From Scylla paramamosain (Eukaryota; Arthropoda; Malacostraca; Decapoda; Portunidae): DNA of 64,000 nt. Shown in pieces: positions 1 through 12,656 of this stretch; positions within the stretch are counted from its first letter, which is position 1, and each line of letters starts with the position of its first letter. A program made the position numbers and the translations under genes. The stretch lies in the NCBI RefSeq assembly GCF_035594125.1, contig NC_087156.1, forward strand, positions 26,051,997 to 26,115,996. Reading direction: 5' to 3'. The notes beneath the pieces are model-generated. The model saw only the letters and a program-made list of their open reading frames with translations. It did no database searches and had not been told where the DNA came from.

Positions 1-3000
1 GCACAAGCCTTCAGGCTGACCAAGTGTCAACGTCCGGTAAGTGTCTTCTTGCTCCATGTGATTTACGCCAACATGGGAAACGCCAAGCAAATCTCAATGA
101 TCCTGACTATGTTACCGTGTCTTTCTATCTTTGCTAACAGGTGACACAAAAGCTTGTTCAGTATGCCCTCCGTCCGGAGCAGCACACAGAGGTTCGCATT
201 GCAGCTTATCTAGCTGCAGTTCGCTGCGCCAACTACGAGGACCTGCAAAATATTGTGACTAAGATCTCCTACGAAGAAAACACCCAGGGTAAGATTTTTT
301 TTTTTTTTTTCTATATGATTCACCGAGTGTCAAGTGTCTCTCCGTACGAAATTTAACTTGAAATACTGTGATTTTTTTCAGTTCGTGGGTTTATCCTGAG
401 CAACCTTCTAAACCTGCAACAGTCAGATGCTCCAGAAAAGCAGAGGCTGCGCTACATGCTGACGAATATCATCGTGCCCCAAGATTTTGAGGCTGACCTC
501 AGGAAGTATTCCCAAAACCTAGACTTCTCCTACTTCTCCCAATCCCTTGGTCTTGGTGCTGAGGTGGAGTCCAACCTGATCTACGCCCCTGGCTCCATGA
601 TCCCTCGTTCCCTGGTCGCAAACTTGACTGCAGCTCTTGATGGAACCGGTATTCCCATCAACATTGGAGAGATTGGAGCTCGTCTTGAGGGTATGGAACC
701 GATCATCGCTCAACTTTTGGGACCTGCAAGCTACCTCAAGACGTCCAGTTACAGCAAGATGTTCAATGATCTGGTCTCCTTCATCCAAAAACATTGGAGT
801 ACAATTAAACAAGAACTAGAGGTCGCCATCAGAGAGAGGAGGTCTGTAGACTATGCAGCTCTTGAGAGTATCATCAGCAAGCTCTATGGCCCTCAGTATG
901 GACAGTTCCAGGCCGACTTTTTTGCTCGCTTTCTGGGTCAAGAGATCAACTATGCCTCTCTGTCTGAACAGCTGCAGGACATCAACATACACCACTTAGT
1001 GGAAGCCTCTGTCCGGTACCTGATGCAAATGCTGAGCAGCTTGAAAAACATGAACCTAGACAAGATGAGGGCAGCTCACCTGGGACTGGACTACTCCTTC
1101 CCAACTATTCAGGGCACACCGCTGAAGATGACCTGGGAGACTGTGGCCGTAGCTGGAATCAAAATGGAAACGAACCTAAATGGCCAAGGAGGTAGCGGTA
1201 GTAAACTCAAGATCCTACCGTCATTCTCTGTGGAGACACACGGCTTCATTGGCTACGACGCCTACATTTCCAAGAGTGGACTCAAGATGAACACCACTGT
1301 CTCGAGCAGCAATGGTGTCGCCATCAAGGTGGGCGGCCAGAGCAGCCAAGAGCTACAGATTGAGGTGGACATCCCCGACAAGATGGAAATAATTCGCGTT
1401 CACAGCGAAACGTTCCTCATGAAACACACGAAAAACCAGCCAGATACCAAGATTCTGCCACCTTCCATGCAAGACGTCAGAGTCCACCATAATTCATGCT
1501 TCACTGCACTTGAGTCAGTGTTCGGTATCAAGATGTGCTATGACGTCAACGTACCGGACATCTTCCGAGCTAACGCTCTGCCACTGGGATCCCCAGCCCT
1601 GGTCACACTTTCAGTCAACAAAATAGAATCCACCATCACTGGATACAAGATAGCCGTTAATGCAGACACAGCGACACAAGACAAAAAGTATGCAGCCAAA
1701 GTCTCTGTAGTGGGCTCGTCTTCACCCAAGGAGGCCAATGTGGAAGTTAACCTCAAGAAAGACAGTGAATCTTATCTTGCCGAGGTTAAGCTCCTATCAT
1801 CTGTCACCCACGGCAAGGCCAGGATTAACTTCATTAACAGGCCCGAACAAATGAGCTTCCAGGCTGACTTCTCCTTCACGAACAATGGCATGGAATTTTT
1901 ACAAGTATTAAAAGTACAGATAAAGAAAACGAGTACTACGAATGGCATGAAATACGAGATGGATGTCTATTGGAGCCCCTCCAACAGCATCTCTCAGGAG
2001 TCCAAAATGTTCACTGGACAGCTAACACTGGACCACATGATGCCTAGTATGGTGATGCACATCTCGGCCGAGACCAAGAACAGCCTCATGCAATACATTC
2101 CCTTCAGTCTTGAGGGTAAGGAAAACATACACTCTACAACTTTAAATTTTCTTGAGTAAGGAAAAATTATCATCATACCAAACCAGCCAAGTTATCTTTT
2201 TTTTTTTTAGTATTTCAACACAATTATCTCTTTCTAGCCGTTGTAAACTTCAAGTACTACAACGGCGTGCCCCTCCCAGTGCGGATGCGCCAACTTGAAC
2301 TCAAGGCTGGCATCGACGGTTGGATGTTCATAATCTTCTTCCGCGACTCGGGAGAATCCAGCCAGAGGAGTAATTATTCTTCGGGTCTCCAGCTGCTCCA
2401 CGAAAAGGAGATGCTGATTGACTTCCAGGTTGACCTCCGCCTTCAGGGGACACATGGAGTGGATTTCATAGAGCAACTCTTTGTTAACGGTTAGTAGAGC
2501 AAAGGATGCATCGTAGAGGTTTTTCCAACAGCTCACCATATTTCCTTATGATGAGCACAACAAAAAGACACGGTGTGCGTTAGGTTTGCTTGGACAACCT
2601 CGTTATCTTCACACTTGTATCACAGTCATCATTCCTGGCTAAACACAAACATTGCTACCAACACTGAGGTGGACAGGATAAAATAAACTCCGAGTGAAGC
2701 AATTGTTATGTCTAATGCAGAACACAGTGCCGTTTTTACAACATTTAGAGGAAATAACCCTTAGAGTTAAGATTCACCACAACGAATTAAATCTATAAAT
2801 GAATTATAATCTCTAATAGTTGTAATAACCGTTTCTCAGCCAAGATCGGGCAAACAGAGTACGAGATGCAACAGAGGATTGAGTGCCAGGAGACGAGGAG
2901 AGCGATCAGTCTGCAACTTACTCGTAAAAGTGACAACGTGAAGCTGCTCGAGATCGGCGCCGAGAAGGATTCACACAAGATCAAGTTTATTTTCTGGGTA

Positions 3001-4356
3001 TGTCTTTTGTCTTCCACTCCGTAAGATAGGGAAGGTGCATTTTATCAAAGAAAGCTGCTGTGGCCCATGACTGGCTGGCATTTCCTTTTTACTGAATTTT
3101 TTCTCGATGCAGAGATAAGTAGGACGTTGATATCGAAGGTGCTCCCTGATGATCGAGTGTGTACCACATTTGCTCATGTGATTGCTAGTTTAATTAAAAG
3201 GTTTGTATGTGTCATCATAACATGTCTGTTCATCAACAGGTTCAGATGCCCGGGTACATGGCGCCTATCAAAATGGCTGCCGGCGCTGTACAACAGGGAG
3301 AGGTCTACAATGCCGAGGCAATTATCATGCGTGGACAACAAATAGTAGTGCAGCTTCACGGTCCTGTCACCTATATGAATTCACCAACACTTGCGAAATT
3401 TGGAGCTAACATTAAAATCAACAATCTCTATCAGTTCGTATTTTCCTTCGAGTACGAAGAAAGCAAGCAAACTGTGCTCCTGGAGATAAAGAAGGGAGAA
3501 GAAATGCTTTTATCTTTAGAGGGCAACGTTAAAACTCCATCCTCTCAGGGCTTCTTCATACAGGCCAAGCTACACATACCTATTTTGTTCGATGGAAACA
3601 CTGAGATCTCCATCACCGAAAATGTTATTCACATCAGCACCAACACCCTCCTGCTGCCGCATTCTCCTTCCCCACGTAGGATCAAGGCTTTCCTGGATAT
3701 CAACTGGAGCCAAAAACAGGGGCAGATGATGGTGCTCTGGAATGCCGACAAGGATTCATCACAAAAGATCGCTCTCGATGTCAACATCGTGCCGGAGAGT
3801 GGAAGGCCCGCTGAAGCAACTCTACAGTGAGTATTGTTCTCTTGTTGTAGCACTTTCTTTGCCACTGACGTCATCATGATCTCCAAAAAAGATATTTCTT
3901 GATTTGATACAATGCGTTACAAATCATGTAACTGATGTGATCTTCTATTGAAACTTTCAGCATAAAACTCATGCTTCTGAATAAAGCTTACCACTCCAAC
4001 ATGAAAGTAGTGGTGCCATTCCTGCTGCAGCAGTACGGAGAGAGGAACAGCATACATATGGAGGTAGAGGCAGCCGAGCAGAAGAAATGGATGCTTGAGA
4101 TCGGGGTTCAGAAACAAGAGAGCAACACCGCCAACGTTGACTTCACTTTCAAGAGCGTTAACAACAACAACTACCACCTGACGTCTGATCTCAGGTGGCA
4201 GCGCCTCGATGGCCCACTGTGCTTCGAGGTCCAGACTGGAATCACATTCATTTCTCCGCTGAATAAGCGCTCACAATTTTTGCTGCATGCCAAAAACCAC
4301 AACTCACCTCAGCGGCGCATCATTCATCTCATGGTGAGCGCTTCCGAGGCCTCCTC

Positions 4357-4420
<64 letters not shown>

Positions 4421-6006
4421 TCTTGTTACTTTCAGGCCTTGATATTAAGTACATAAATCAGGAAATCTAGACAGCTCCTTATATTGAGATTACAATGTAA
4501 AAATGTAACACTTGACTATACGCTGATGATGAAGGTTACGGGAGAGTATAAGTGTTAGTTTGTGCAGGTAGAAATTGAATGGATGACGTTTATCTTTTTA
4601 TGGTTTGTCCAAAGGTACATACAAGTTGCACATTAAAGACACGCTTTGAGTTCTGGTAACGTTCTACCAATATAAGAGTATTAAAATACTTCTTTGTTTC
4701 AGATGGAAGCCTCAACACCGAGTACGCAACCGCCACTGAAGATCAACTTCTCATTGGAGAACAAGGACTATTCGTACGTCACAAAGCTGCAAAGTGAGGT
4801 CAGCAGTCCTGAGACGGTATTCATGTGGCAGCTGGAGACCTATCCAGAGGGTGGAGTAAAACGCTTAGAAAATGCTATCGATCTCACAGCCATTCGGAAC
4901 GTAGTGAAAGTCGTGAGCAGCATGGTGGGTTTGCGAGGAAGCTCACCCTTGGTCACCTCTGCCTATCAGAAGAGAAACGCCTACCGTTATCGCTACACCC
5001 AGTCTTCCCCTGGCACCCACTCCTTCATAATTGAACAGCCCTCCCGCACCGTGGAAGCCGAGACCACCTACTCTCCCTCTAAGGTGGGCATCAAGTTCTA
5101 TCCGAACAGAGGTGAGAGCGAGGCCAAGTACGAGGTGTCTGGCGAGTACATCGACAGCTTGTGGGGAGGCAAGTCCAGACTGCAGGGCCGAATGAGCCAT
5201 CCCATGTTGTCAAGGGACATGACAGCGGCGGTAGAGTATGCAAGAAGCGGCAGCAGTCAACAAGGATCTTTCGAGTTGGATGTCTTCCCTGATACAGCTG
5301 ACAAAATCACCGGTTCTCTAACCTCCGTCCTGCGGGCAAACAATACCATCGCCATCGAGGCTAATCTTTCTGCCAGGGTGAGTGAGATCAAACATGTGGC
5401 GATAATCACAGCCATTTCACCACGAAGCAATGTCTGTAATGTGTTCCCTTTTGCAGGTACTGCAGGTGAAACCTAGAGTGATGATGGAGGTTTCCTGGGC
5501 AGCTCACACCGCGGCCTTTAATTTCACCTTCCAAGAGACTCCGTCGTCACCAGAATCGCTCAAGGTCTACGCCAAGTATGACCGTATCTCGAGGAATCAC
5601 GCAGCAGTGACCTTCCATCTAGCAGGTGAGGGTCGCCCCACGATGGACGTGTCCGGCGTAATAGAGCCTCGCTACGGCCTTCACTGTGATGGCTTCGCGC
5701 TGCTAGCTAATGCACGCACCTCACTTCTTGGCAACTTCGCTGTCAATTCGACTGTGTGCAGACCTATGTTCCTCGAACTGGTCTTCAAGAAGCAGAATTC
5801 CGAAAACGTCTACAAAGCTGCTATTGGAATTCAGTTGCCTTACAAAGCTGAAATAAGCCTCTCCGAGAGCGACAGATTCCAAACATGGGATAAATACATC
5901 TCCCTCATCGGTATCGAGCTTGCAACTCCACATCGCATTAAGATCGACTATAAATACAGGCAGAACGAAATGGCAACACTGAAGGTGAGACATCATCATG
6001 ATTCTG

Positions 6007-6100
<94 letters not shown>

Positions 6101-8169
6101 GATACATTACATTATTACTGTTATGTATGTTTTTACTGGAATCTTGTCCTTTGCAGGATTCGGTGTTGAATGACGTGTACCGAATTACGGAGGAGGTCTT
6201 GTTATGGACGGATCGAGTGTATAGCGAAGTAAACCGACAAGCTGGACAGGCAGGCGTCCCATTCTCCGCTCCTGAAATCAGTCAGCTGCTGCAGGAGGTT
6301 AAGCGCGACATCATGGAGATTTATGCCGACGTGATCTACAATGACATTTTGTACGAGTGGGACACATTGATGCAAATTCTGCACAGGCCAACTGCCACCT
6401 TTATCAAGGAGTTCATTTTCCAGTCATTGCAAACCATGGCCCATTCGCAAAGGGAGTGGGCAGTCTATATGGTGCAGCAGATCATGGAACTGAAGCAACA
6501 TTTTGAACCTGTTATCAACAAAATTACTGAAGGTACAGTCAGTATGTGTGTGTGTGTGTGTATGGCTAGGTGATCTAGTGGATGGTTGTGGTTATTCTCT
6601 TTTTTAATCCATCTGTCAATCAGTTAATCAATTTTTTCAATCCATCAATCATTCAATTACATTAATGAATGGATGAATCAATCGTCTTATCTATATCTCT
6701 ATGTATCCACTTGTCATCTGTGTGTCTTTATGCATCCCATGGACTCAGTGCTTCATCCAATGATTTGACCTCGCCAGCTGTGAGAGAGGTGGGTCAGTGG
6801 ATGCATACTGGTGAGGAGCCTGAAATGGTGCGTCGCCTGGTGGAGGATTTGGAAAGATCTGCCATCTACCACATTCTACAGACTCACATAATCGAGCCCA
6901 TCAGGGAGATCTACCCACAGCAGTACCAGGCTACTATGGAGGTTGTTGCTAAGGTCATAGACACCCTCCGCCATGACCTGCTCATGATGCAGCACAAAGT
7001 GTTGGCCTCGCCGACGCTGCACAGGATTATCCACAAGATCGCCGCCTTGAGTCAGGTAAGAAGCATCACTTCGCACTCTGCATATATTTCATTGGTAACC
7101 TTTTGTCTTCCACTTTTCAGTAAAGCTATGTGCAGCGGAGGAGTTTATTCTTTGCTTTTCGCAACAGGATGACATACTGAGGCAGACGTTGGAGTGGTGG
7201 GAGAGCCAAGTGACGCAGAGTGTTCTCATCATCGCCCCAGAACCTGGCGTATACCATGTTGGGATTCAAATTCCACTGTACCGACCCATCTACTCCCTCA
7301 TGCAAGTTGTGAACATGACGATGCAGTCCCCTCCTACTCTCTCGAAGAAGATCCTCCTGTCCGCCGAGGGCTTTAGCCCTATCCCAGTGAGCAAGATTTT
7401 GAAGACCTATTATGATTGGGTCCCCAGGAACTTGTCCGCATTACCACTGACCTTAAACCGATCTGCCCTGGTGGTGGGCGACACTGAGATTTTCACCTTT
7501 GACGGTGTTCTCCTCCGCATGCCTCGCTCATCCTGTAAGGTGCTGCTTGCTTCCGTGCCCGATGTGGTCTCCGTCTACATGTCCCACCCTCAGCCCTCAG
7601 GGGCACCAGAGGTCACTTTGCAGGCTGGATCCACCAAGGCCATCATCAAGCCAAACATGGAAGTGGACGTCAATGGTCGCCAGGTGCACGGCAGGCAGAC
7701 TGTGGGTGACGTAGTCATAGAAGTCAATCCTCACTATGTGACACTCGTCTCCCCAATGTTGGGCGTTCAGTTGATGAAGGAGGAGCGTGTGGTGATGGTG
7801 AACGCATCTACGTGGGTCTTTAACCACACCAGGGGCCTCTTGGGATTGTATGACAATGAGCGAGCTAACGACAGAATGATGAGCAATGGCAGGAACGCCT
7901 CTAGTCTGCACGATCTAGTGAACTCTTGGCAGGAGAACCCCAGCTGTTCCACACCATCCATCACTCCAATCGACCCCACGCATGTTCCCGTGAAGGAAAG
8001 TGTTTTGTGTGACTTCCTCTTCTTCCAGATGAAGCCATGTATGCCTGTGGTGAGCCCCAAGCCCTTCATACAGAGCTGTCTCATTCAGTCTCGCCCCTTC
8101 GAAGTAGCTCACTCCTACCAGTCCTTCTGCCGCACGCAAGGCGTCATGTTTCCGCTTTCGATCTTCTAA
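1..8169 (+). CDS. Vitellogenin (decapod apolipocrustacein type), 3' twelve exons; 5' end outside window
   Basis: Large lipid transfer protein, the secreted yolk precursor that carries lipid to oocytes. Exons inferred from GT/AG boundaries: 1-36, 141-288, 382-2115, 2238-2489, 2840-2997, 3240-3826, 3961-4333, 4703-5377, 5457-5984, 6157-6532, 6778-7055, 7168-8169. They sum to 6,147 nt and stay in frame, giving about 2,048 residues plus stop. The first exons are the helical end of the vitellogenin N (lipovitellin) domain; exon 3 carries the open beta-sheet region (DUF1943 type). A basic R-E-R-R processing site lies at 831-842, about where decapod vitellogenins are cut. The last exon has a von Willebrand factor D domain (FTFDG near 7495, GLLGLYDNE near 7840). 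With a missing N-terminus of roughly 500-550 residues the total would be about 2,550, the usual decapod vitellogenin size; clotting protein is shorter and the lipoprotein/beta-glucan-binding precursor much longer. No disruption seen. Confidence 0.88.
4368..4414 (+). repeat. (CT)n microsatellite in vitellogenin intron 7
   Basis: An uninterrupted CT tract preceded by a C run starts about 35 bases after the intron donor at 4334. It forms a long pyrimidine stretch within the intron. Confidence 0.95.
6009..6098 (+). repeat. (TC)n microsatellite in vitellogenin intron 9
   Basis: About 45 perfect TC units occupy roughly half of the short intron between exons 5457-5984 and 6157-6532. The next exon's acceptor is about 60 bases downstream. 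Confidence 0.95.
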
Positions 8170-8408
8170 CGACACGGACTAGACAATGACTACTCACTGC
8201 TAAACAGGTTTCGCCTAATGTAAGATAGCAAAACATGTCTCTGAATTTTGAGAGACATGAGAAAAGAATAAAAAAAAAAGTAAATAAAATACATTAAAAC
8301 AAATAGATAAATCAATAAATACTGCAATTATTTTAAGCTTTTGTTTGATCACCTGCACATAACAAAGACACTAGTTATAAGACCTTGGATGAAGATAAGA
8401 GCCATACT
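8170..8408. other. Intergenic spacer after vitellogenin
   Basis: AT-rich 3' flank of the vitellogenin gene. Apart from the polyadenylation signals I see nothing recognisable before the 5' end of the first retrotransposon copy. Confidence 0.6.
8267..8300 (+). terminator. Polyadenylation signals of the vitellogenin gene
   Basis: AATAAA begins about 100 bases after the vitellogenin stop codon at 8167-8169, and a second AATAAA-like hexamer lies a few bases downstream. Position and A-rich context fit 3'-end formation of that gene. Confidence 0.55.
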
Positions 8409-9504
8409 AGGAGGAGCTAGTAAACACCTGCCGAAACGATAATTATTCCTAGTGAGATCTCATGCACTGGATCAGTGGCAGTGAATTCATCAGTGACCCA
8501 GCAGTGACCTTACTGAACGTTTCTCTTTGTGTCTCACAACACAAGGGGGCAGTCACAGCCTGCCCTCTACAGAGAATTATCTTCCTTCATGGAAAACTAC
8601 ATTCACCTAATTACACACACACTCTTCTCTCAAAATTCCAAATTGAATAATTGAATATAGCAACTCCGACGCCAGCCTTGGAGTCCCCATGTAGGGAGAC
8701 CACAAACGTCTTCAGTTCAATTTGCTCATCTGGTATCGACTCTAAGTGTCTTGACACTGGCCTCAAGTTTTTCTTCTTTAACTAATGCAACATTTGCCTT
8801 AGATCTAATTTTCAATCTATAGAAAATCACCTCTCGTGTATTAAACCTCATCTTTTCCTCACTGAAAAACAGGTGTCTGAGGCAACTGACAGTAGCCCCT
8901 TTTTTATTCCTTACATTCCCTATCCTCATTTTCAGTCCAAAGCTGGATGTTGCATCTATGTCCGCAATGACTTAACCTGCTCTCGTGCCTTCACTCTTGA
9001 ATCTTTTGAATTTTCCACCATCTGGGTACGACTACACAACTAAATTTATTTGTGCTGTATATCTCTCACCCAACTCCTCTGTCTTTACGAAATATTTGGA
9101 CTACTTAACTTTCAAAGTGGAGCACATTTTGAGTCTCTTCTCTTTTCGGAGATCTCAATTCTTGGAGACTTCATTATTCACCACCAACTTTGGCTTTCCT
9201 CTCCCTTCACTGACCATCCCTTTAACTTTGTTATCCTCCACGACCTAGAGCAACTGTTACAACATCCTACTCGTATTCCTGACCATCTTGGAGACACGCC
9301 CAACATTCTTGACATTTTCCTAACCTCTAATCCTGCTTATGCTGTTATCCTATCTTCTCGGTTGGGCTCCTCTGATCACAATTTCATATTTGCATCTTGT
9401 CCTATCGCTCCAATAACTCCTAAGGATCCCCGAAGCAGAGATGCTTCTTGTGTTTTGCCCCTGCTAGTTAGGGAACCTGAGGAAGTACTATGCTGATTTT
9501 CCTT
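8409..9504 (+). mobile_element. LINE-1x copy A, left part (old, decayed non-LTR retrotransposon)
   Basis: Starts with the family's conserved 5' end, GAGGAG..ACACCTGCCGAAACG, seen again at 17868 and, inverted, near 12656 and 28376. It continues through the 5' UTR and the endonuclease half of ORF2. The frame is broken by many stops and indels. The sequence stops at ...GCTGATTTTCCTT and resumes at 12657 with GGAATGACTACTG, because copy B has inserted here in the opposite orientation. Confidence 0.85.
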
Positions 9505-12500
9505 TTTTTTTTTTTTTTTTTTTTTATGTAGGAAGGACATTGGCCAAGGGCAACAAAACTCTAATAAAAAAAATGCCCACTGAAATGCCAGTCCCATAAA
9601 AGGGTCAAAGCAGTGGTCAAAAATTGATGGATAAGTGTCTTGAAACCTCCCTCTTGAAGAAATTCAAGTCATAGGAAGGTGGAAATACAGAAGCAGGCAG
9701 GGAGTTCCAGAGTTTACCAGAGAAAGAGATGAATGATTGTTCTCAATCACTGGTTAACTCTTGCGTTAGAGAGGTGGATGGAATAGGGGTGAGAGAAAGA
9801 AGAAAGTCTTGTGCAGCGAGGCTGCGGAAGGAGGGGAGGCATGCAGTTAGCAAGATCAGAAGAGCAGTTAGCATGAAAATAGCGGTAGAAGACAGCTAGA
9901 TATGCAACACTGAGGCGATGAGAGAAAGGCTGAAGACAGTCAGTTAGAGGAGAGGAGTTGATGAGACGAAAAGCTTTTCATTCCATCCTGTCTAGAAGAG
10001 CAGTATGAGTGGAACCCCCACCAGACATGTGAAGCATACTCCATACATGCACGGATAAGGCCCTTGTACAGAGTTAGCAGCTGGGGAGGTGAGAAAAACT
10101 GGCGGAGACGTCTCAGAACGCCTAACTTCATAGAAGCTGTTTTAGCTAGAGATGAGATGTGAAGTTTCCAGTTCAGATTATAAGTAAACGACAGACCGAG
10201 GATGTTCAGTGTAGAAGAGGGGGACAGTTGAGTGTCATTGAAGAAGAGGGGATAGTTGTCTGGAAGGTTGTGTCGAGTTGATAGATGGAGGAACTGAGTT
10301 TTTGAGGCATTGAACAATACCAAGTTTGCTCTGCCCCAATCAGAAATTTTAGAAAGATCAGAAGTCAGGCGTTCTGTGGCTTCCCTGCGTGATATGTTTA
10401 CCTCCTGAAGGGTTGGACGTCTATGAAAAAACATGGAAAAATGCAGGGTGGTATCATCAGCGTAGGAGTGGATAGGACAAGAAGTTTGGTTTAGACGATC
10501 ATTAATGAATAATAAGAAGAGAGTGGATGACAGGACAGAACCCTGAGGAACATCACTGTTAATAGATTTAGGAGAAGAACAGTGACCGTCTACCACAGCA
10601 GCAATAGAACGGTCAGAAAGGAAACTTGAGATGAAGTTACAGAGAGAAGGATAGAAACCGTAGGAGGGTAGTTTGGAAATCAAAGATTTGTGCCAGACTC
10701 TATCAAAAGCTTTTGATATGTCCAAGGCAACAGCAAAAGTTTCACCAAAATCTCTAAGAGAGGATGACCAAGACTCAGTAAAGAAAGCCAAAAGATCACC
10801 AGTAGAGTGGCCTTGACGGAACCCATACTGGCGATCAGATAGAAGGTTGTGAAGTGATAGATGTTTAAGAATCTTCCTGTTGAGGATAGATTCAAAAACT
10901 TTAGATAGGCAGGAAATTAAAGAAATAGGACGGTAGTTTGAGGGATTAGAATGGTCACCCTTTTTAGGAACAGGTTGAATGTAGGCAAACTTCCAGCAAG
11001 AAGGAAAGGTAGATGTTGACAGACAAAGCTGAAAGAGTTTGACTAGGCAAGGTGCAAGCACGGAGGCACAGTTTCGGAGAACAATAGGAGGGACCCCATC
11101 AGGTCCATAAGCCTTCTGAGGGTTTAGGCCAGCGAGGGCATGGAAAACATCATTGCGAAGAATTTTAATAGGTGGCATGAAGTAGTCAGAGGGTGGAGGA
11201 GAGGGAGGAACAAGCCCAGAATCGTCCAAGGTAGAATTTTTAGCAAAGGTTTGAGCAAAGAGTTCAGCTTTAGAAATAGATGTGATAGCAGTGGTGCCAT
11301 CCGGTTGAAATAGAGGAGGGAAAGAAGAAGAAGCAAAGTTATTGGAGATATTTTTGGCTAGATGCCAGAAATCACGAGGGGAGTTAGATCTTGAAAGGTT
11401 TTCATACTTTCTGTTAATGAAAGAGTTTTTGGCTAGTTGGAGAACAGACTTGGCATGGTTCCGGGCAGAAATATAAAGTGCATGAGATTCTGGTGATGGA
11501 AGGCTTAAGTACCTTTTGTGGGCCACCTCTCTATCATGTATAGCACGAGAACAAGCTGTGTTAAACCAAGATTTAGAAGGTTTAGGACGAGAAAAAGAGT
11601 GAGGAATGTACGCCTCCATGCCAGACACTATCACCTCTGTTATGCGCTCAGCACACAAAGACGGGTCTCTGACACGGAAGCAGTAGTCATTCCAAGGAAA
11701 ATCAGCAAAATACCTCCTCAGGTCCCCCCAACTAGCAGAGGCAAAACGCCAGAGGCACCTTCGCTTAGGGGGATCCTGAGGAGGGATTGGAGTGATAGGA
11801 CAAGATAAAGATATGAGATTGTGATCGGAGGAGCCCAACGGAGAAGAAAGAGTGACAGCATAAGCAGAAGGATTAGAGGTCAGGAAAAGGTCAAGAATGT
11901 TGGGCGTATCTCCAAGACGGTCAGGAATATGAGTAGGGTGTTGCACCAATTGCTCTAGGTCATGGAGGATAGCAAAGTTGTAGGCTAGTTCACCAGGATG
12001 GTCAGTGAAGGGAGAGGAAAGCCAAAGCTGGTGGTGAACATTGAAGTCTCCAAGAATGGAGATCTCTGCAAAAGGGAAGAGGGTCAGAATGTGCTCCACT
12101 TTGGAAGTTAAGTAGTCAAAGAATTTCTTATAGTCAGAGGAGTTAGGTGAGAGGTATACAGCACAGATAAATTTAGTATGAGAGGGACTCTGTAGTCGTA
12201 GCCAGATGGTGGAAAACTCGGAAGATTCAAGAGCGTGGGCACGAGAGCAGGTTAAATCATTGCGCACATAAACGCAGCATCCAGCTTTGGATCGAAAATG
12301 AGGATAGAGAAAGTAGGAGGGAACAGAAAAGGGGCTACTGTCAGTTGCCTCAGACACCTGAGTTTCAGTGAGGAAAAGAAGATGAGGTTTAGAAGAGAAG
12401 TGGTGTTCTACAGATTGAAAATTAGATCTTAGACCGCGAATGTTGCAGAAGTTAATGAAGAAAAAGTTAAGGGGGGTGTCAAGGAAAGTTGTCTTTAGAG

Positions 12501-12656
12501 GGCAGGCTGTGACTGCCCCCTTGTGTTGTGAGACACAAAGGGAAACGTTCAGTGAGGTCACAGCTGGGTTTAATGATAAGTTCACAGCACGCCTCGAACA
12601 GTGCTTTAGACTTCAATGGGAGTAATTATCGTTTCGACAGGTGTCTACTGCCTCCT
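9505..12656 (-). mobile_element. LINE-1x copy B, near full-length non-LTR retrotransposon inserted in copy A
   Basis: Jockey/CR1-like non-LTR retrotransposon. Read on the minus strand it has a 5' UTR (from about 12656), one long ORF2 and a 3' UTR ending in a T/A-rich tail at about 9505-9530. The disrupted copy A continues on both sides, and the shared CCTT at both borders is a possible 4-bp target duplication. It closely resembles the copy at 25197-28376, so the family seems to have been active recently relative to copy A. Confidence 0.88.
9940..12585 (-). CDS. ORF2 of LINE-1x copy B: endonuclease and reverse transcriptase
   Basis: Open frame of 881 codons. The N-terminal part is an apurinic-like endonuclease (exonuclease/endonuclease/phosphatase fold): [15 protein letters not shown] and SSDHNLI carry the expected Glu, Asp-Asn and Asp-His positions. 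The C-terminal half is a reverse transcriptase: NYRPISLIS, a [11 protein letters not shown] block, PQGSVLS and the catalytic YADD near residue 690. Compared with the copies at 25166-25894 and 44892-45720, the frame shifts near 10010, so the last stretch and C-terminus differ and this copy is probably inactive. The start codon is uncertain because the 5' part of the frame runs into UTR sequence; the homologous ATG in copy E gives [10 protein letters not shown]. Confidence 0.88.
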   Translation of the reverse strand: MNLSLNPAVTSLNVSLCVSQHKGAVTACPLKTTFLDTPLNFFFINFCNIRGLRSNFQSVEHHFSSKPHLLFLTETQVSEATDSSPFSVPSYFLYPHFRSKAGCCVYVRNDLTCSRAHALESSEFSTIWLRLQSPSHTKFICAVYLSPNSSDYKKFFDYLTSKVEHILTLFPFAEISILGDFNVHHQLWLSSPFTDHPGELAYNFAILHDLEQLVQHPTHIPDRLGDTPNILDLFLTSNPSAYAVTLSSPLGSSDHNLISLSCPITPIPPQDPPKRRCLWRFASASWGDLRRYFADFPWNDYCFRVRDPSLCAERITEVIVSGMEAYIPHSFSRPKPSKSWFNTACSRAIHDREVAHKRYLSLPSPESHALYISARNHAKSVLQLAKNSFINRKYENLSRSNSPRDFWHLAKNISNNFASSSFPPLFQPDGTTAITSISKAELFAQTFAKNSTLDDSGLVPPSPPPSDYFMPPIKILRNDVFHALAGLNPQKAYGPDGVPPIVLRNCASVLAPCLVKLFQLCLSTSTFPSCWKFAYIQPVPKKGDHSNPSNYRPISLISCLSKVFESILNRKILKHLSLHNLLSDRQYGFRQGHSTGDLLAFFTESWSSSLRDFGETFAVALDISKAFDRVWHKSLISKLPSYGFYPSLCNFISSFLSDRSIAAVVDGHCSSPKSINSDVPQGSVLSSTLFLLFINDRLNQTSCPIHSYADDTTLHFSMFFHRRPTLQEVNISRREATERLTSDLSKISDWGRANLVLFNASKTQFLHLSTRHNLPDNYPLFFNDTQLSPSSTLNILGLSFTYNLNWKLHISSLAKTASMKLGVLRRLRQFFSPPQLLTLYKGLIRACMEYASHVWWGFHSYCSSRQDGMKSFSSHQLLSSN

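Noticed and set aside
6541..6562. (GT)n tract after exon 10 of vitellogenin as coding
   Set aside because: It follows a GTACAG donor at 6533, and the next exon (6778) joins in correct phase without it.
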